From: Owenia fusiformis
Taxonomy: Eukaryota > Annelida > Polychaeta > Sabellida > Oweniidae
Length of the DNA: 64,000 nucleotides
Direction: 5' to 3'
Assembly: GCA_903813345.2 (NCBI GenBank)
Contig: CAIIXF020000002.1
Coordinates: 11,182,150-11,246,149, forward strand
Made by a program: the position numbers and the translations under genes. Below the pieces are notes generated by a model. The model made no database searches, was not told the origin of the DNA, and saw nothing but the letters and a program-made list of their open reading frames with translations. Numbering within the stretch: the first letter of the stretch is position 1; every line of letters begins with the position of its first letter. This document shows positions 21,801-34,684 of the stretch, piece by piece.

Positions 21801-22706
21801 TGCTGTTCTTTTCGCCGTTTTCATACCATTTAGTTTTTGATCGGACTATGGAGGCTAAGGTTTCATTTTTGTTTAGGTTCTCGATTTCCAATTTTGTATT
21901 AAAATATTCATTTTGTAGTGCTTCCGTTACATCATCTTGATTTATCTTGGTTTCTAGAATGGATAATGTTGATTTCAATTCAGTATTAGTTTTTTTACGC
22001 ATTTTCGATTTGTAAATAGAATGTGAAATTGTGCTCGAACGTATATCTAATTTAACCATTTCCCAAAGTAAGCCTTTATTATCCAGGTAACCATGCTTTA
22101 ATTTTGATTCTGCTATACAATCTCGAATTTTAGCTGCGAATTCAGATTCATTTAGCAAGTTGTTATTAAATTTCCACAGACCCTTTCCTCGTTCTTTATT
22201 AACTTCGCCTAGTTGTAATTTTAAAATGCTATGATCTGATAAGAGTCCAGGTAAGATCTTAATATCATCAAATTGGTTGAGCAAGTGAGTCGAAATAAGA
22301 AAATAATCGAGTCTCGATTGCCTAAAGGGATGTTTTTGCCTCCAAGTGTAACGTTTTATATCGGGGTATGCTGTTCGAAACGTGTCAGTTAAGTCAAATG
22401 TATCCATAAAAGTTTCAATTCTCTTGGCATATGAAGTTAACTTATCATTCCCCCCTCCCATTTTATGTAAGCGTGGATTAAGTATTACATTAAAGTCGCC
22501 ACCTAAAATGATATTTTCGGCATTCATATTCAAAATGTGTTTCTCAATTTCATCAATTAACAGTTTTGCTGCTTTTCATGATTTTGTGTTGGAGCGTATA
22601 AATTAATTAGTAATACTCTTTGTTCATCAAGAGAAATGTCCAAAATAATGTATCTTCCGTTTTTATCTTGCATTTTATCGTGTATTTTATAGTTTAGAGA
22701 CTTATT
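18876..22706 (-). mobile_element. 5'-truncated L1-like LINE, minus strand
   Basis: Flanked by the 15-bp target duplication ACTCAACAAGTCCTT at 18861-18875 and 22707-22721, both in satellite DNA. The A-rich tail lies at the low-coordinate end (T-rich 18876-18895). The element lacks ORF1 and the start of the endonuclease. Its coding content is described in the pseudogene entry. Confidence 0.9.
19154..22690 (-). pseudogene. broken ORF2 (partial APE endonuclease, RT, CCHC) of L1-like LINE
   Basis: Main open segment 22533-20500 (677 codons) starts inside the endonuclease (ENIILGGDFNV, RQSRLDYFLIS, LLSDHSIL). It contains the RT: KSPGTDGFTTNFYK, LKNWRPITLLN, motif A LLQIDFEKAFDS, GVRQGCPLS and FADDT. 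A frameshift near 22570 separates it from upstream endonuclease sequence (INLYAPT region). Another near 20500 breaks the frame before the thumb (coding continues in a shifted frame through 20500-20114). The C-terminal segment 20113-19154 (319 codons) carries WNNEFIKIN and the knuckle CDFCKND...IHFFIEC. The element is therefore dead but only lightly decayed. It is related to, but clearly distinct from, the intact LINE at 11604-17872 (for example, canonical RQGC here versus RQGD there). Confidence 0.9.
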
Positions 22707-22726
22707 ACTCAACAAGTCCTTGGTAG

Positions 22727-23478
22727 TATTACGCGTTAAACACGATACAACATTATGCCATATTCCGCAACGAATATGGCATATTCACTTGCGGTGTATG
22801 ACAGATTTACCTGCGGTATATGGCATACACAATAACCAATGAGAACGTGATACGGAAGTACGCAATTGTCAATTGCATCGATTGAACAAACAAGTAAAAC
22901 TTTATTAATTATCATAATGATTACTGAATCTACAATACGGTTTATCGAATATATCAACGTATGCAGATGCATCACTCACCAATCTCACGTAATAAACTTA
23001 CCTTATCAATCCAGGATTCATTATATTAGTACTCGACGCACTAACAATATTGGTAAACCAGCGTAGTTTTACATTTAGAGTCGATTCTCGCAACCAATCA
23101 GACCAAGTCTTTCTGTATCACGTTTTCACCTGCAGAAAATGTCATATTCACCTGCTGTATATGGCATATTCCGCAAGTGAGTATGACATATTCTGCAGGT
23201 GAGTATCGGGTATTCACTGAAATCAATGTATCGCATATTCACTGCGGAATATCGCATACTCACCTGCGGAATATGTCATATACCGCAGGTGAGTATGGCA
23301 TATTCACCTGGGGTCCGTTTTTGAAACCATCGTAACTTACGATTTGGTCGCAAGTCATTGTTCATCGAAACAGAGACAAATGGTTTTCTCGGAATCGTAA
23401 GTTACGATCATACGAAAAACGAACCCCTGTATCACAAATACCGCACAACCATGAATGTATGCCATATTCCGCGTAACA
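22727..23478. mobile_element. 752-bp non-autonomous TIR DNA element
   Basis: Inserted in satellite with the 5-bp duplication GGTAG at 22722-22726 and 23479-23483. Ends are TATTACGCG and CGCGTAACA, that is 9-bp terminal inverted repeats with one mismatch. Inside, the palindromic motif family CACCTGCGGAATATG / CATATTCCGCAGGTG recurs many times, mostly in 22760-22830 and 23130-23310, resembling sub-terminal transposase sites. No coding capacity. A smaller foldback element is nested in it. Confidence 0.8.
23311..23426. mobile_element. 116-bp MITE-like foldback nested in the TIR element
   Basis: Left end GGGTCCGTTTTT and right end AAAAACGAACCC form an inverted repeat that extends inward to the ATCGTAACTTACGAT palindrome, present near both ends (about 23329 and 23393). 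CTG flanks both sides (23308-23310, 23427-23429), a possible 3-bp duplication. Confidence 0.65.
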
Positions 23479-23483
23479 GGTAG

Positions 23484-24418
23484 AGCCAATGTAAAAATAT
23501 ATCCTTTAACGTCCCTTAACTTAACAACCAACATGCTGCTACCAGCGTAACGTTATACCGGTCAGAACGTTGACAATTAATCTAAAGAGCAAACTGTATC
23601 ATCGATTTCAGACAAATTGGATATAAAATATTTCACCAGAAACATCAGTCATTAAAGAAAACGAAGAAATATATACTTAAACGTCTCACAAATTAGCAAA
23701 GGACTAGCTAGTACAAGCGTGGCGTACGACTGCTCGGAAAATTGAAATTTCGTCTAGAGTGAAATGTAAATCAGAGCTTTATGACAAATTAGATACTCAA
23801 TATCTCACGAATAGAATTACCACTCAACAACTCCTTGATAGAGCAAATGCAAAACTATATCCTTTAACGTCTATCAAATAAACAACCAACATGCTCCTAC
23901 GAGCGTGACGTTAGACCGGTCCAAAAATTGACATTTCGTCTGGAGTGCAATTTAAATCAGAGCTTTACGACAAATTCTACATATTAGATACTCTATATCT
24001 GACAAATAGAATGACCAATCAAAAAGTCCTAGGTAGGGCAAATGTAAAAAAGTATCCTTAAACATCTCAACAATTAGCAAATATCACGCTGCCACCAGCG
24101 CTAAGTACGACTAGTCCGAAAGTTAACATTTCGTCCAAAACTGCATCTTAACATTTCGTCTAGAGCGCAATTTAAATCAGAGCTTTACGACAAATACTAC
24201 ATATTAGATACTATATATATATATGACAAATAGAATGTCCAATCAACAAGTCCTTAGTAGGGTAAAGGTAAAAATGTATCCTTAAACATCTCACTAATTA
24301 GCAAATATCATGCTGCTACCGGCGTTACGTACGATTAGTCCAAAAGTTGACATCTCTTCCAGAGCACAAGCTGCATCTGAGATTTAAGACGAATTAGATA
24401 TAAAATATATCACGAACA
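23484..24418 (-). repeat. 187-bp-family satellite, minus orientation, divergent
   Basis: About five diverged monomers with variable linkers and local duplications (two AAATTCTACATATTAGATAC-like copies near 23970 and 24200). Orientation flips at about 24419-24422. Confidence 0.85.
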
Positions 24419-24421
24419 TTA

Positions 24422-27400
24422 CATTTTTACATTTGCCCTACCAAGTTCTTGTTGATTGGTCATTCTGTTTGTCAGGTATAGAGTATCTAATTTGTAGGAT
24501 TTGTCGTAAAGCTCGGATTTAACTTGCCCTCTATACAAAATGTCAATTTTCAGACGGTTTTACGTAACGCTGGTAGCAGCATGTAAGTTGTTAATTTGAG
24601 AGACGTTAAAATATAAGGTTTTGCATTTTCTCTACCACGGACCTGTTGATTGGTCATTCTATTCGTGAGATATTGAGTATCTACTGTACAGTATATGAAA
24701 TAAAGCTCTGATTTATTTTGCGCTCTGTACGGAATGTCAATTTTCAGACCAGTTGTACATCACGTTGGTAGAAGCAACTATTTTGATATTTTGTGAGACG
24801 TTTATGTATATATTTTTAAGTTAGCCAAAGGAGATATGTTGATTGACTTTTCTGTTAGGGGGATATATAATATCCAATTCGTCTTAAATCGCTTATGTAG
24901 TTTTCGCTCTAGACTAAATGTCAATTTTCCGACCAGTCGTACGTCACACTGGTTCTAGCCACGTCTTTGCTATTTTGTGAGACGTTTAAATATATATTTT
25001 GAAGTATGCACTTGAATAGATTGAATGAATGATGTTCCTGTTCGTGACATATTTTATATCTAATTCGTCTTAAAACTCTGGTGCACTGATCTGGACAAAA
25101 TGTCAATTTTGGACCAGTTGTACGTAACGCTGGTGGCAGCATGATATTTGCTAATTAGTGAGATGTTTAATGATACATCTTTACATTTGCCCCACCAATG
25201 ACTTGTTGATTGGTCAATCATTCTATTCGACAGATATAGAGTATCTAATTTGTCGAATTTGTCGTAAAGCTCTGATTTAAATTGCACTCTAGACGAAATG
25301 TCAATTTTCGAACTGGTGTAACTTCACGCTGGTAGCAGCATGTTGGTTGTTATTTTGAGAGGGGTCAAAGGATATATTGTTACATATGCCCCACCAAGGA
25401 CTTGTTGAGTGGTCATTCTATTCGTGTGATATTGAGTATCTAATTTGTCATAAAGCTCTGATTTACATTTCCGAGCAGTCGTACGCCAAGCTGGTACTAG
25501 CTAGTCCTTGCTGATTTGTAAGACGTTTCAGTATATATTTCTACGTTTTCCCTACGAAGGATTTAATGACTGCTTATGTAGTTTGCGATCTAGACGAAAT
25601 GTCAATTATCCGACTAGTCGAACGTCACACTGGTAGCCAGTCCTTTGCTTTTTAGTGAGACGTTCGCATATTATTTTGAAGTATGCACTTAATGGGATTT
25701 AATGAATGATGTTCCTGTTCGTGATATATTTTATATCTAATTCGTCTTAAATCTCTGATGCAGTTTGTGCTCTGGACAAAATGTCAATTTTCGGACCAGT
25801 CGTACGTAACGCTGGTAGCAGCATGATATTTGCTAATTAGTGAGATGTTTCAGGATACATTTTTACATTTGCCCTACCAGATGCAAGGACTTGTTGATTG
25901 ATCATTCTATTCGTCAGATAGATAGTATCTAATTTGTAGGATTTGTCGTAAAGCTCTGGTTTAAATTGTTTATTTTTAAATTTGTTTATTTTCGTTATTT
26001 TGTTTAGTCACGCTGGAAGCAGCATGTTGCACTCTAGACGAAATATCAATTTTCCGATCAGTCGTACGTCACACTGGTACTAGCCACTCCCTCGCTATTT
26101 TGTGAGACGTTTAAATAAATATTTTGAAGTATGCACTTGAATGGATTTAATGAATGATGTTCCCGTTCGTGATATATTTTATATCTAATTCGTCTTAAAT
26201 CTCTGGTGCAGTTTGTGCTCTGGAAGAAATGTCAATTTTCGGACCAGTCGTACGTAATGCTGGTGGCAGCATGCTATTTGCTAATTATTCAGATGTTTTA
26301 GGATACATTTTTTCATTTACCCTACCAAGGACTTGTTGATTGGTCATTCTATTCGTGAGATATTGAGAATCTAATTTGTCAAAAAGCTCTGATTTACTTT
26401 GCGCTCTGTACGGAATGCCAATTTTCGGACCAGTTGTACATCACGCTGGTAGCAGTGACTAGTTTGATATATTGTGAGACGTTTATGTATATATTTTAAC
26501 GTTTTGCATAGGATGGATATGTTTATTTACTTTCCTGTTAGGGAGATATAGAATATCCAATATGTCATAAATCGCTTATGCAGTTTGCACTCTCACCGAA
26601 ATGTTAATTTTCCAACCAGTCGTGCGTCACACTGCTACTGGCCAGTCCTTTGCTATTTTTTCAGAAGTTTAGGTATATATTTTGCAGTATGCCCTTGAAT
26701 GGATTTAATGAATGATATTCCCGTTCGTGATAAATTTTATATCTAATTCGTCTTAAATCGCTGGTGCAGTTTGTGCTCTGGACGGAATGTCAATTTTTGG
26801 ACCAGTCGTACGTAACCCTGGTGGCAGCATGATATTTGTTCATTTTTGAGATGTTTAAGGAAACATTTCTACATTTGCCCTATTAAGGCCTTGTTGATTG
26901 GTGATTCTATTTCTCAGATATAGAGTATCTAATTTGTAGAAATGTTAATTTTCGGACCAATCTAACGTCACGCTGGCAGCAGTATATACGTTGTTAATTT
27001 GGCGTCAATGATATATGTTTGCATTTATTCTACCAAGGACTCGTGAGTGGTAATTCTATTCGTGAGATATTGAGTATCTAATATGTCATAAAGCTCTGAT
27101 TTACATTTCACTCTAGACGAAATGTCAATTTTTGAGCAGTTGTACGCCACGCTGGTACTAGCTGTCCTTTGCTGATTTTTGAGACGTTTCAGTATATATT
27201 TTACGTTTTCCTGACGAACGATTTAATGACTGATGTTTCTGGTCGTGAAATATTCTATTATCTAATATGTCTGAAATCGCTGATACAGTTTGCTCTCTAG
27301 ACTAAATGTCAATTTTCGGACCGCTACTACGCTACGCTGATAGAATCATGTTGGCTGTTTATTTGAGAGACGTTAAAGGATATATTTTTGCATTTGCCCT

Positions 27401-27772
27401 ACCAAGGACTTGTTGAGTGGTAATTCTTTTCGTAAGATATTGAGTATCTAATTTTTCATAAAGCTCTGATTTACTTTGCGCTCTGTACGGAATGTCAATT
27501 TTCGGACCAGTCGTACATTGCGCTGGTAGCAGCGACTAGTTTGATATATTGTGAGACGTTTATGGATGTGTTCATTGACTTATCTGTTAGGAATATATAT
27601 AATATCCAATTAGTCTTAAATCGCTAATGCAGTTTGCGCTCTAGACGAAATGTCAATTTCCGACCAGTCGTACGTCACACTGCTACTAGCCGGTCTTTTG
27701 CAATTTTGCGAGACGTTTGAATATATATTTTGGAGTATGCTCTTAAATGGATTTAAGGAATGATGTTCCCTT
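24422..27772 (+). repeat. 187-bp-family satellite, plus orientation, divergent flank
   Basis: About 18 monomers with cores such as GACGAAATGTCAATTTTC and ACCAG-N12-CTGGT. Monomer types are mixed and the regular three-monomer order is only partly kept. Substitutions, deletions and chimaeric joins (for example near 25960-26040) are frequent, which marks this as an older array edge. Confidence 0.87.
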
Positions 27773-28258
27773 CATGATGAACTCAATTCACTCTTACAAC
27801 ACTCGTAGAAAAAATGATTTTCTTATTTGAAAAGCTAGCATTTTTCAATCAGTTATTATGGCCCTCTTATCTGGAATGCAATTCCTGATCACATTAAAAG
27901 ATATGACTCAATGATACATTTTAAGAAGCATTTGAAATCTGAACTCTTAAAACATTATATTTAACTCCTAGTCCAATATACTTCATTCTATTTTATAAGT
28001 GATTTCATTTAACTAGCATTTTTGGGACACATCAACATTCGTCACTATGTATATAATCATTAGAAAGTTTAGTCTGTTAGTATCAATTATAATTTATCAT
28101 GTATACAGTAGCTTTATAGCATATATACCATATAGCCTCTAGTCTTACTTTTTTCTATTTAGAAGACTTTTTTAGCACGTGATACGTCTTGTATATGCCA
28201 CTGTGGTATCTAAGATTGTGACATGTATATATTTTTATAATAAATAAATAAATACAAT
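27773..28258 (+). pseudogene. LINE 3' fragment (RT C-terminus and (AATA)n tail), copy 1
   Basis: Encodes, with one frame change, the typical C-terminus of CR1/jockey/RTE-group polymerases: NTRRKNDF, then YYGPLIWNAIPDHIK and MIHFKKHLKSELLKHYI followed by a stop (27960s). About 260 bp of 3' UTR and a tail of AATA units (28228-28258) follow. It lies inside a satellite monomer, so it is a 5'-truncated insertion. It was later copied together with its flanks to 34058-34543. Confidence 0.83.
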
Positions 28259-31200
28259 AAATAAATAAATATATTTTATATCTAATTCGTCTTAAATCTC
28301 TAATGCAGTTTGTGCTCTAGACGAAATGTCAATTTTCGGACCAGTCGTACGTAGCGCTGGTAGCAGCTAATTATTGAGATGTTTAAGGATACGTTTTTAC
28401 GTTTGCCCTACCGTGGACTTGTTGGCTTTATTCGTGAGATATTGAGTATCTTATTTGTTATAAAAGTTTGATTTACTTTGGGTCATGTACGGAATGGCAA
28501 TTTTAGGAACAGCTGTACATCGTAGTGGAAGCAGCGACTAGTTTTATATTTTGTAAGACGTTTATGTATATATTTCTACGTACGTTTGCCATGGGATGGA
28601 TGTGTCGATTGACGTTTCTATTAGGGAGATATATAATATTCAATTCGTCCTAAATCGCTAATGCAGTTTGCGCTCTAGAGGAAATATCAATTTCCGACCA
28701 GTTGTACGTCAAACTGCTACTAGTCAGTCTTTTGCAATTCTTCGAGACATTTAAGTATATATTTTGGAGTATGCTCTTGAATGGATTTAATGAATGATGT
28801 TCCCGTTCGTGATATATTATGATGCAGTTTGTGCTCTAGAGGAAATGTCAATTTTCGGACCAGTCGTACGTAACGTTCGTGGCAGCATGATATGTGTTAT
28901 TTAGTGAGATGTTTCAGGATACATGTTTACATTTGCCGTACCAAGGACTTGTTGATTGGTCATTCTATTCGTGAGATATAGAGTATCTTATTTGTCATAC
29001 AAGTCTGATTTACTTTGGGCTATGTACGGAATGTCAATTTTCGGACCAGCTGTACATCGCACTGGTAGCAGCGACTAGTTTGATATATTGTGAGACGTTT
29101 ATGTATATATTTTTACGTTTGCCAAAAGGAGGGATGTATCGATTAACTTCTCTGTTAGGGGTATATATAATATCCAATTCGTCTTAAATCGCTTATGCAA
29201 TTTGCGCTCTTGACGGAATGTCTTATGACCAGTCGTACGTCACACTGGTACATGCCAGTCCTTTGCAATTTTGTGAGACGTTTAAGTATATATTTTGGAT
29301 TATGCTCTTGAATGGATTTAATGAATTATGTTCCCGTTCATGATATATTTTATATCTTATTCGTCTTAAATCTATGATGCAGTTTGTGCTCAGGAAGAAA
29401 TGTCAATTTTCGGACCAGTCGTACGTAACGCTGGTGGCAGCATGATATTTGTTATTCAATGAGATGTTTCAGGAGAGATTTTTACATTTGCCCTACCGAG
29501 GACTTGTTGATTGGTCATTCTATTCGTGAGATATTGAGTATCTAATTTGTCATAAATGTCTGATTTACTTTTGGCTATAAACGGAATGTCAATTTCGGAC
29601 CAGCTGTACATCGCACTGGTAGCAGCGACTTGTTTGATATACTGTATTGTGAGACGTTTATGTATATATTTTTACGTTTGCCAAATGAGGGATGTATCGA
29701 TTGACTTCTCTGTTAGGGGGATATATAATATCTAATTCGTCTTAAATCGCTTATGCAATTTGCGCTCTTGACGAAATGTCAATTTTCCGACCAGTCGTAC
29801 GTCACACTGGTACATGCCAGTCCTTTGCAATTTTGTGAGACGTTTAAGTATATATTTTGGAGTATGCTCTTGAATGGATTTAATGAATGATGTTCCCGTT
29901 CGTGATATATCTTATATCTAAATCGTCTTAAATGTATGATGCAGTTTGTGCTCTGGGGGAAATGTCAATTTTCGGACCAGTCGTACGTAACGCTGGTAGC
30001 AGCATGATATTTGTTATTTAGTGAGATGTTTCAGGATACATGTTTACATTTGCCGTACCAAGGACTTGTTGATTGTTCATTCTATTCGTGAGATATAGAG
30101 TATCTTATTTGTCATACAAGTCTGATTTACTTTGGGCTATGTACGGAATGTCAATTTTCGGACCAGCTGTACATCGCACTGGTAGCAGCGACTAGTTTGA
30201 TATATTGTGAGACGTTTATGTATATATTTTTACGTTTGCCAAAAGGAGGGATGTATCGATTAACTTCTCTGTTAGGGGTATATATAATATCCAATTCGTC
30301 TTAAATCGCTTATGCAATTTGCGCTCTTGACGGAATGTCTTATGACCAGTCGTACGTCACACTGGTACATGCCAGTCCTTTGCAATTTTGTGAGACGTTT
30401 AAGTATATATTTTGGATTATACTCTTGAATGGATTTATTGAATGATGTTCCCGTTCGTGATATATTTTATATCTTATTCGTCTTAAATCTATGATGCAGT
30501 TTGTGCTCAGGAAGAAATGTCAATTTTCGGACCAGTCGTACGTAACGCTGGTGGCAGCATGATATTTGTTATTCAATGAGATGTTTCAGGAGAGATTTTT
30601 ACATTTGCCCTACCGAGGATTTGTTGATTGGTCATTCTATTCGTGAGATATTGAGTATCTAAGTTGTCATACAAGTCTGATTAACTTTGGGCTATGTACG
30701 GAATCTCAATTTTCGGACCAGCTGTACATTGTACTGGTAGCAGCGACTAGTTTTATATATTGTGAGACCTTTATGTATATATTTTTACGTTTGCCAAAGA
30801 AGGGATGTATAGATTGACTTCTCTGTTAGGGGGATATATATTATCCAATTCGTCTTAAATCGCTTATGCAATTTGCGCTCTTGACGAAATGTCAATTTTC
30901 CGACCAGTCGTACGTCACACTGGTATATGCCAGTCCTTTGCAATTTTGTGAGACGTTTAAGTATATATTTTGGAGTATGCTATTGAATGGATTTAATGAA
31001 TGATGTTCCCGTTCGTGATATATTTTATATCTTATTTGTCTTAAATCTATGATGCAGTTTGTGCTCTGGAGGAAAGGTCAATTTTCGGACCAGTCGTACG
31101 TAACGCTGGTGGCAGCATGATATTTGTAATTCAATGAGATGTTTTAGGAGACATTTTTACATTTGCCCTACCGATGACTTGTTGATTGGTCATTCTATTA

Positions 31201-33408
31201 CTGAGATATTGAGTATCTAATTTGTCATAAAAGTCTGATTTACTTTGGGCTATGTACGGAATGTCAATTTTCGGACCAGCTGTACATCGCACTGGTAGCA
31301 GCGACTAGTTTGATATATTGTAAGACGTTTATGTATATATTTTTACGTTTGCCAAAGGAGGGATGCATCGATTGACTTCTCTGTTAGGGGGATATATAAT
31401 ATCCAATTCGTCTTAAATCGCTTACGCATTTGAGCTCTTGACGAAATGTCAATTTTCCGACCAGTCGTACGTCACACTGGTACATGCCAGTCCTTTGCAA
31501 TTTTGTGAGGCGTTTAAGTATATATTTTGGAGTATGCTCTTGAATGGATTGAATGAATGATGTTCCCGTTCGTGATATATTTTATATCTAAATCGTCTTA
31601 AATCTATGATGCAGTTTGTGCTCTGGGGGAAATGTCAATTTTCGGACCAGTCGTACGTAACGCTGGTGGCAGCATGATATTTGTTAATAAGTGAGATGTT
31701 TCAGGATACATTCTTAGATTTGCCCTACCGAGGACTTGTTGATTGGTCATTCTATTCGTGAGATATTGAGTATCTTATTTGTCATACAAGTCTGATTTAC
31801 TTTGGGCTATGTACGGAATGTTAATTTTCGGACCAGCTGTACATCGCACTGGTAGCAGCGACTAGTTTGATATATTGTGAGACGTTTATGTATATATTTT
31901 ACGTTTGCCAAAGGAGGGATGTATTGATTAACTTCTCTGTTAGGGGTATATATAATATCCAATTCGTCTTAAATCGCTTATGCAATTTGCGCTCTTGACG
32001 GAATGTCTTATGACCAGTCGTACGTCACACTGGTACATGCCAGTCCTTTGCAATTTTGTGAGACGTTTAAGTATATATTTTGGAGTATGCTTTTGGATGG
32101 ATTTAATGATTGATGTTCCCGTTCGTGATATATTTTATATCTTATTCGTCTTAAATCTATGATGCAATTTGCGCTCTTGACGAAATGTCAATTTTCCGAC
32201 CAGTCGTACGTCACACTGGTACATGCCAGTCCTTTGCAATTTTGTGAGACGTTTAAGTATATATTTGGAGTATGCTCTTGAATGGATTTAATGAATGATG
32301 TTCCCGTTCGTGATATATTTTATATCTTATTCGTCTTAAATCTATGATGCAGTTTGTGCTCAGGAAGAAATGTCAATTTTCGAACCAGTCGTACGTAACG
32401 CTGGTGGCAGCATGATATTTGTTATTTCATGAGATGTTTCAGGAGACATTTTTACATTTGCCCTACCGAGGACTTGTTGATTGGTTATTCTATTCGTGAG
32501 ATATTGAGTATCTAATTTGTCATAAAAGTCTGATTTACTTTGGTCTATGTACGGAATGTCAATTTTCGGACCAGCTGTACATCGCACTGGTAGCAGCGAC
32601 TAGTTTGATATATTGTGAGACGTTTATGTATATATTTTTACGTTTGCCAACGGAGGAATGCATCGATTAACTTCTCTGTTAGGGGGATATATAATATCCA
32701 ATTCGTCTTAAATCGCTTATGCAATTTGCGCTCTTGACGAAATGTCAATTTTCCGACCAGTCGTACGTCACACTGGTACACGCCAGTCCTTTGCAATTTT
32801 GTGAGACGTTTAAGTATATATTTTGAGTATGCTCTTGAATGGATTCAATGAATGATGTTCCCGTTCGTGATATATTTTATATCTTATTCGTCTTAAATCT
32901 ATGATGCAGTTTGTGCTCAGGAAGAAATGTCAATTTTCGGACCAGTCTTACGTAACGCTGGTGGCAGCATGATATTTGTTATTTAATGAGATGTTTCAGG
33001 AGACATTTTTACATTTGCCCTACCGCGGACTTGTTGATTGGTCATTCTATTCGTGAGATATTGAGTATCTAATTTGTCATAAAAGTCTGATTTACTTTGG
33101 GCTATGTACGGAATGTCAATTTTCGGACCAGCTGTACATCGCACTGGTAGCAGCGACTAGTTTGATATATTGTGAGACGTTTATGTATATATTTTTACGT
33201 TTGCCAAAGGAGGGATGCATCGATTGACTTCTCTGTTAGGGGGATATACAATATCCAATTCGTCTTAAATCGCTTACGCATTTGCGCTCTTGACGAAATG
33301 TCAATTTTCCGACCAGTCGTACGTCTGGTACATGCCAGTCCTTTGCAATTTTGTGAGGCGTTTAGGTATTTATTTTGGAGTATGCTCTTGAATGGATTGA
33401 ATGAATGA
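28259..33408 (+). repeat. satellite core: ~558 bp higher-order repeat of three ~187 bp monomers
   Basis: Regular A-B-C order: A has CCAGTCGTACGTAACGCTGG, B has CCAGCTGTACATCGCACTGG, C has CCAGTCGTACGTCACACTGG. A cores recur at about 29401, 29962, 30518 and 31077 (556-561 bp). Successive higher-order units are highly similar and share private variants, such as the deletion giving GGAATGTCTTATGACCAG at about 29215, 30332 and 32000. Short repeated open frames here are by-products. Confidence 0.93.
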
Positions 33409-33700
33409 TGGAAAGGCAGCCATGTTGCATATTGATCTTGAAATATTGCCATTGACCTGTTACCAGGTTTACAAAAAAGAGGACATTGCAGGAATACTTT
33501 CCTGAGAAAAGCAAGCAAGGAAATAAAACAAAATCAAACTCTCTACTCACCTGACAAGGCACCTCTCGACTTTGAGGTTTCAGGCAGAATCGAGAATGAT
33601 TTTTGTGGAATTCATCAATCGGCCTTGGTAGAAATATTGAGATCTATACAAGGGTCATTCGCCAGATATTTCCCAAATGGGTGTCCCCATCTGTTTGAGG
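33409..33700. other. unique insert in satellite at an orientation switch
   Basis: About 290 bp that matches neither satellite nor any recognised element. It begins abruptly after GAATGAATGATG (plus satellite) and ends where minus-oriented satellite begins. Possibly a fragment of other genomic DNA captured at a rearrangement. Confidence 0.6.
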
Positions 33701-33918
33701 ATTAGCTAGTACCAGCGCGACGTACGACTGCTAAGAAAATTGACATTTCGTCTCGAGTAAAATGTAAATCAGAGCTTTATGACAAATCAGATACTCATTA
33801 TCTCACGAAAATAATTTAATTTACCACGCAACAAGTTATTGGTAGAGCAAATGCAAGAATGTATCCTTTAACGTCTCTCAAATTAACAAGCAACATGCTG
33901 CCTCCAGCGACGTTAGAT
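33701..33918 (-). repeat. satellite, short minus-oriented block
   Basis: One divergent monomer or slightly more in reverse orientation, resembling the 23.5-24.4 kb edge monomers rather than the homogeneous core next to it. Confidence 0.8.
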
Positions 33919-33923
33919 CGATT

Positions 33924-34684
33924 CTCTAGACGAAATGTCAATTTCCGACCAGTCGTACGTCACACTGCTACTAGCCGGTCTTTTGCAATTTTGCGAGACG
34001 TTTGAATATATATTTTGGAGTATGCTCTTAAATGGATTTAAGGAATGATGTTCCCTTCATGATGAACTCAATTCACTCTTACAACACTCGTAGAAAAAAT
34101 GATTTTCTTATTTGAAAAGCTAGCATTTTTCAATCAGTTATTATGGCCCTCTTATCTGGAATGCAATTCCTGATCACATTAAAAGATATGACTCAATGAT
34201 ACATTTTAAGAAGCATTTGAAATCTGAACTCTTAAAACATTATATTTAACTCCTAGTCCAATATACTTCATTCTATTTTATAAGTGATTTCATTTAACTA
34301 GCATTTTTGGGACACATCAACATTCGTCACTATGTATATAATCATTAGAAAGTTTAGTCTGTTAGTATCAATTATAATTTATCATGTATACAGTAGCTTT
34401 ATAGCATATATACCATATAGACTCTAGTCTTACTTTTTTCTATTTAGAAGACTTTTTTAGCACGTGATACGTCTTGTATATGCCACTGTGGTATCTAAGA
34501 TTGTGACATGTATATATTTTTATAATAAATAAATAAATACAATAAATAAATAAATATATTTTATATCTAATTCGTCTTAAATCTCTAATGCAGTTTGTGC
34601 TCTAGACGAAATGTCAATTTTCGGACCAGTCGTACGTAGCGCTGGTAGCAGCTAGTTATTGAGATGTTTAAGGATACGTTTTTA
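33924..34684 (+). repeat. 761-bp segmental duplication of 27639-28399, with LINE fragment copy 2
   Basis: Runs parallel to 27639-28399 at a constant offset of 6,285 bp, with only a few substitutions seen (for example TAGACTC versus TAGCCTC, CTAGTTA versus CTAATTA). It contains the second copy of the LINE 3' fragment (34058-34543). Identity ends abruptly at both sides, so the unit was copied within the array after the LINE had inserted. Confidence 0.9.
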
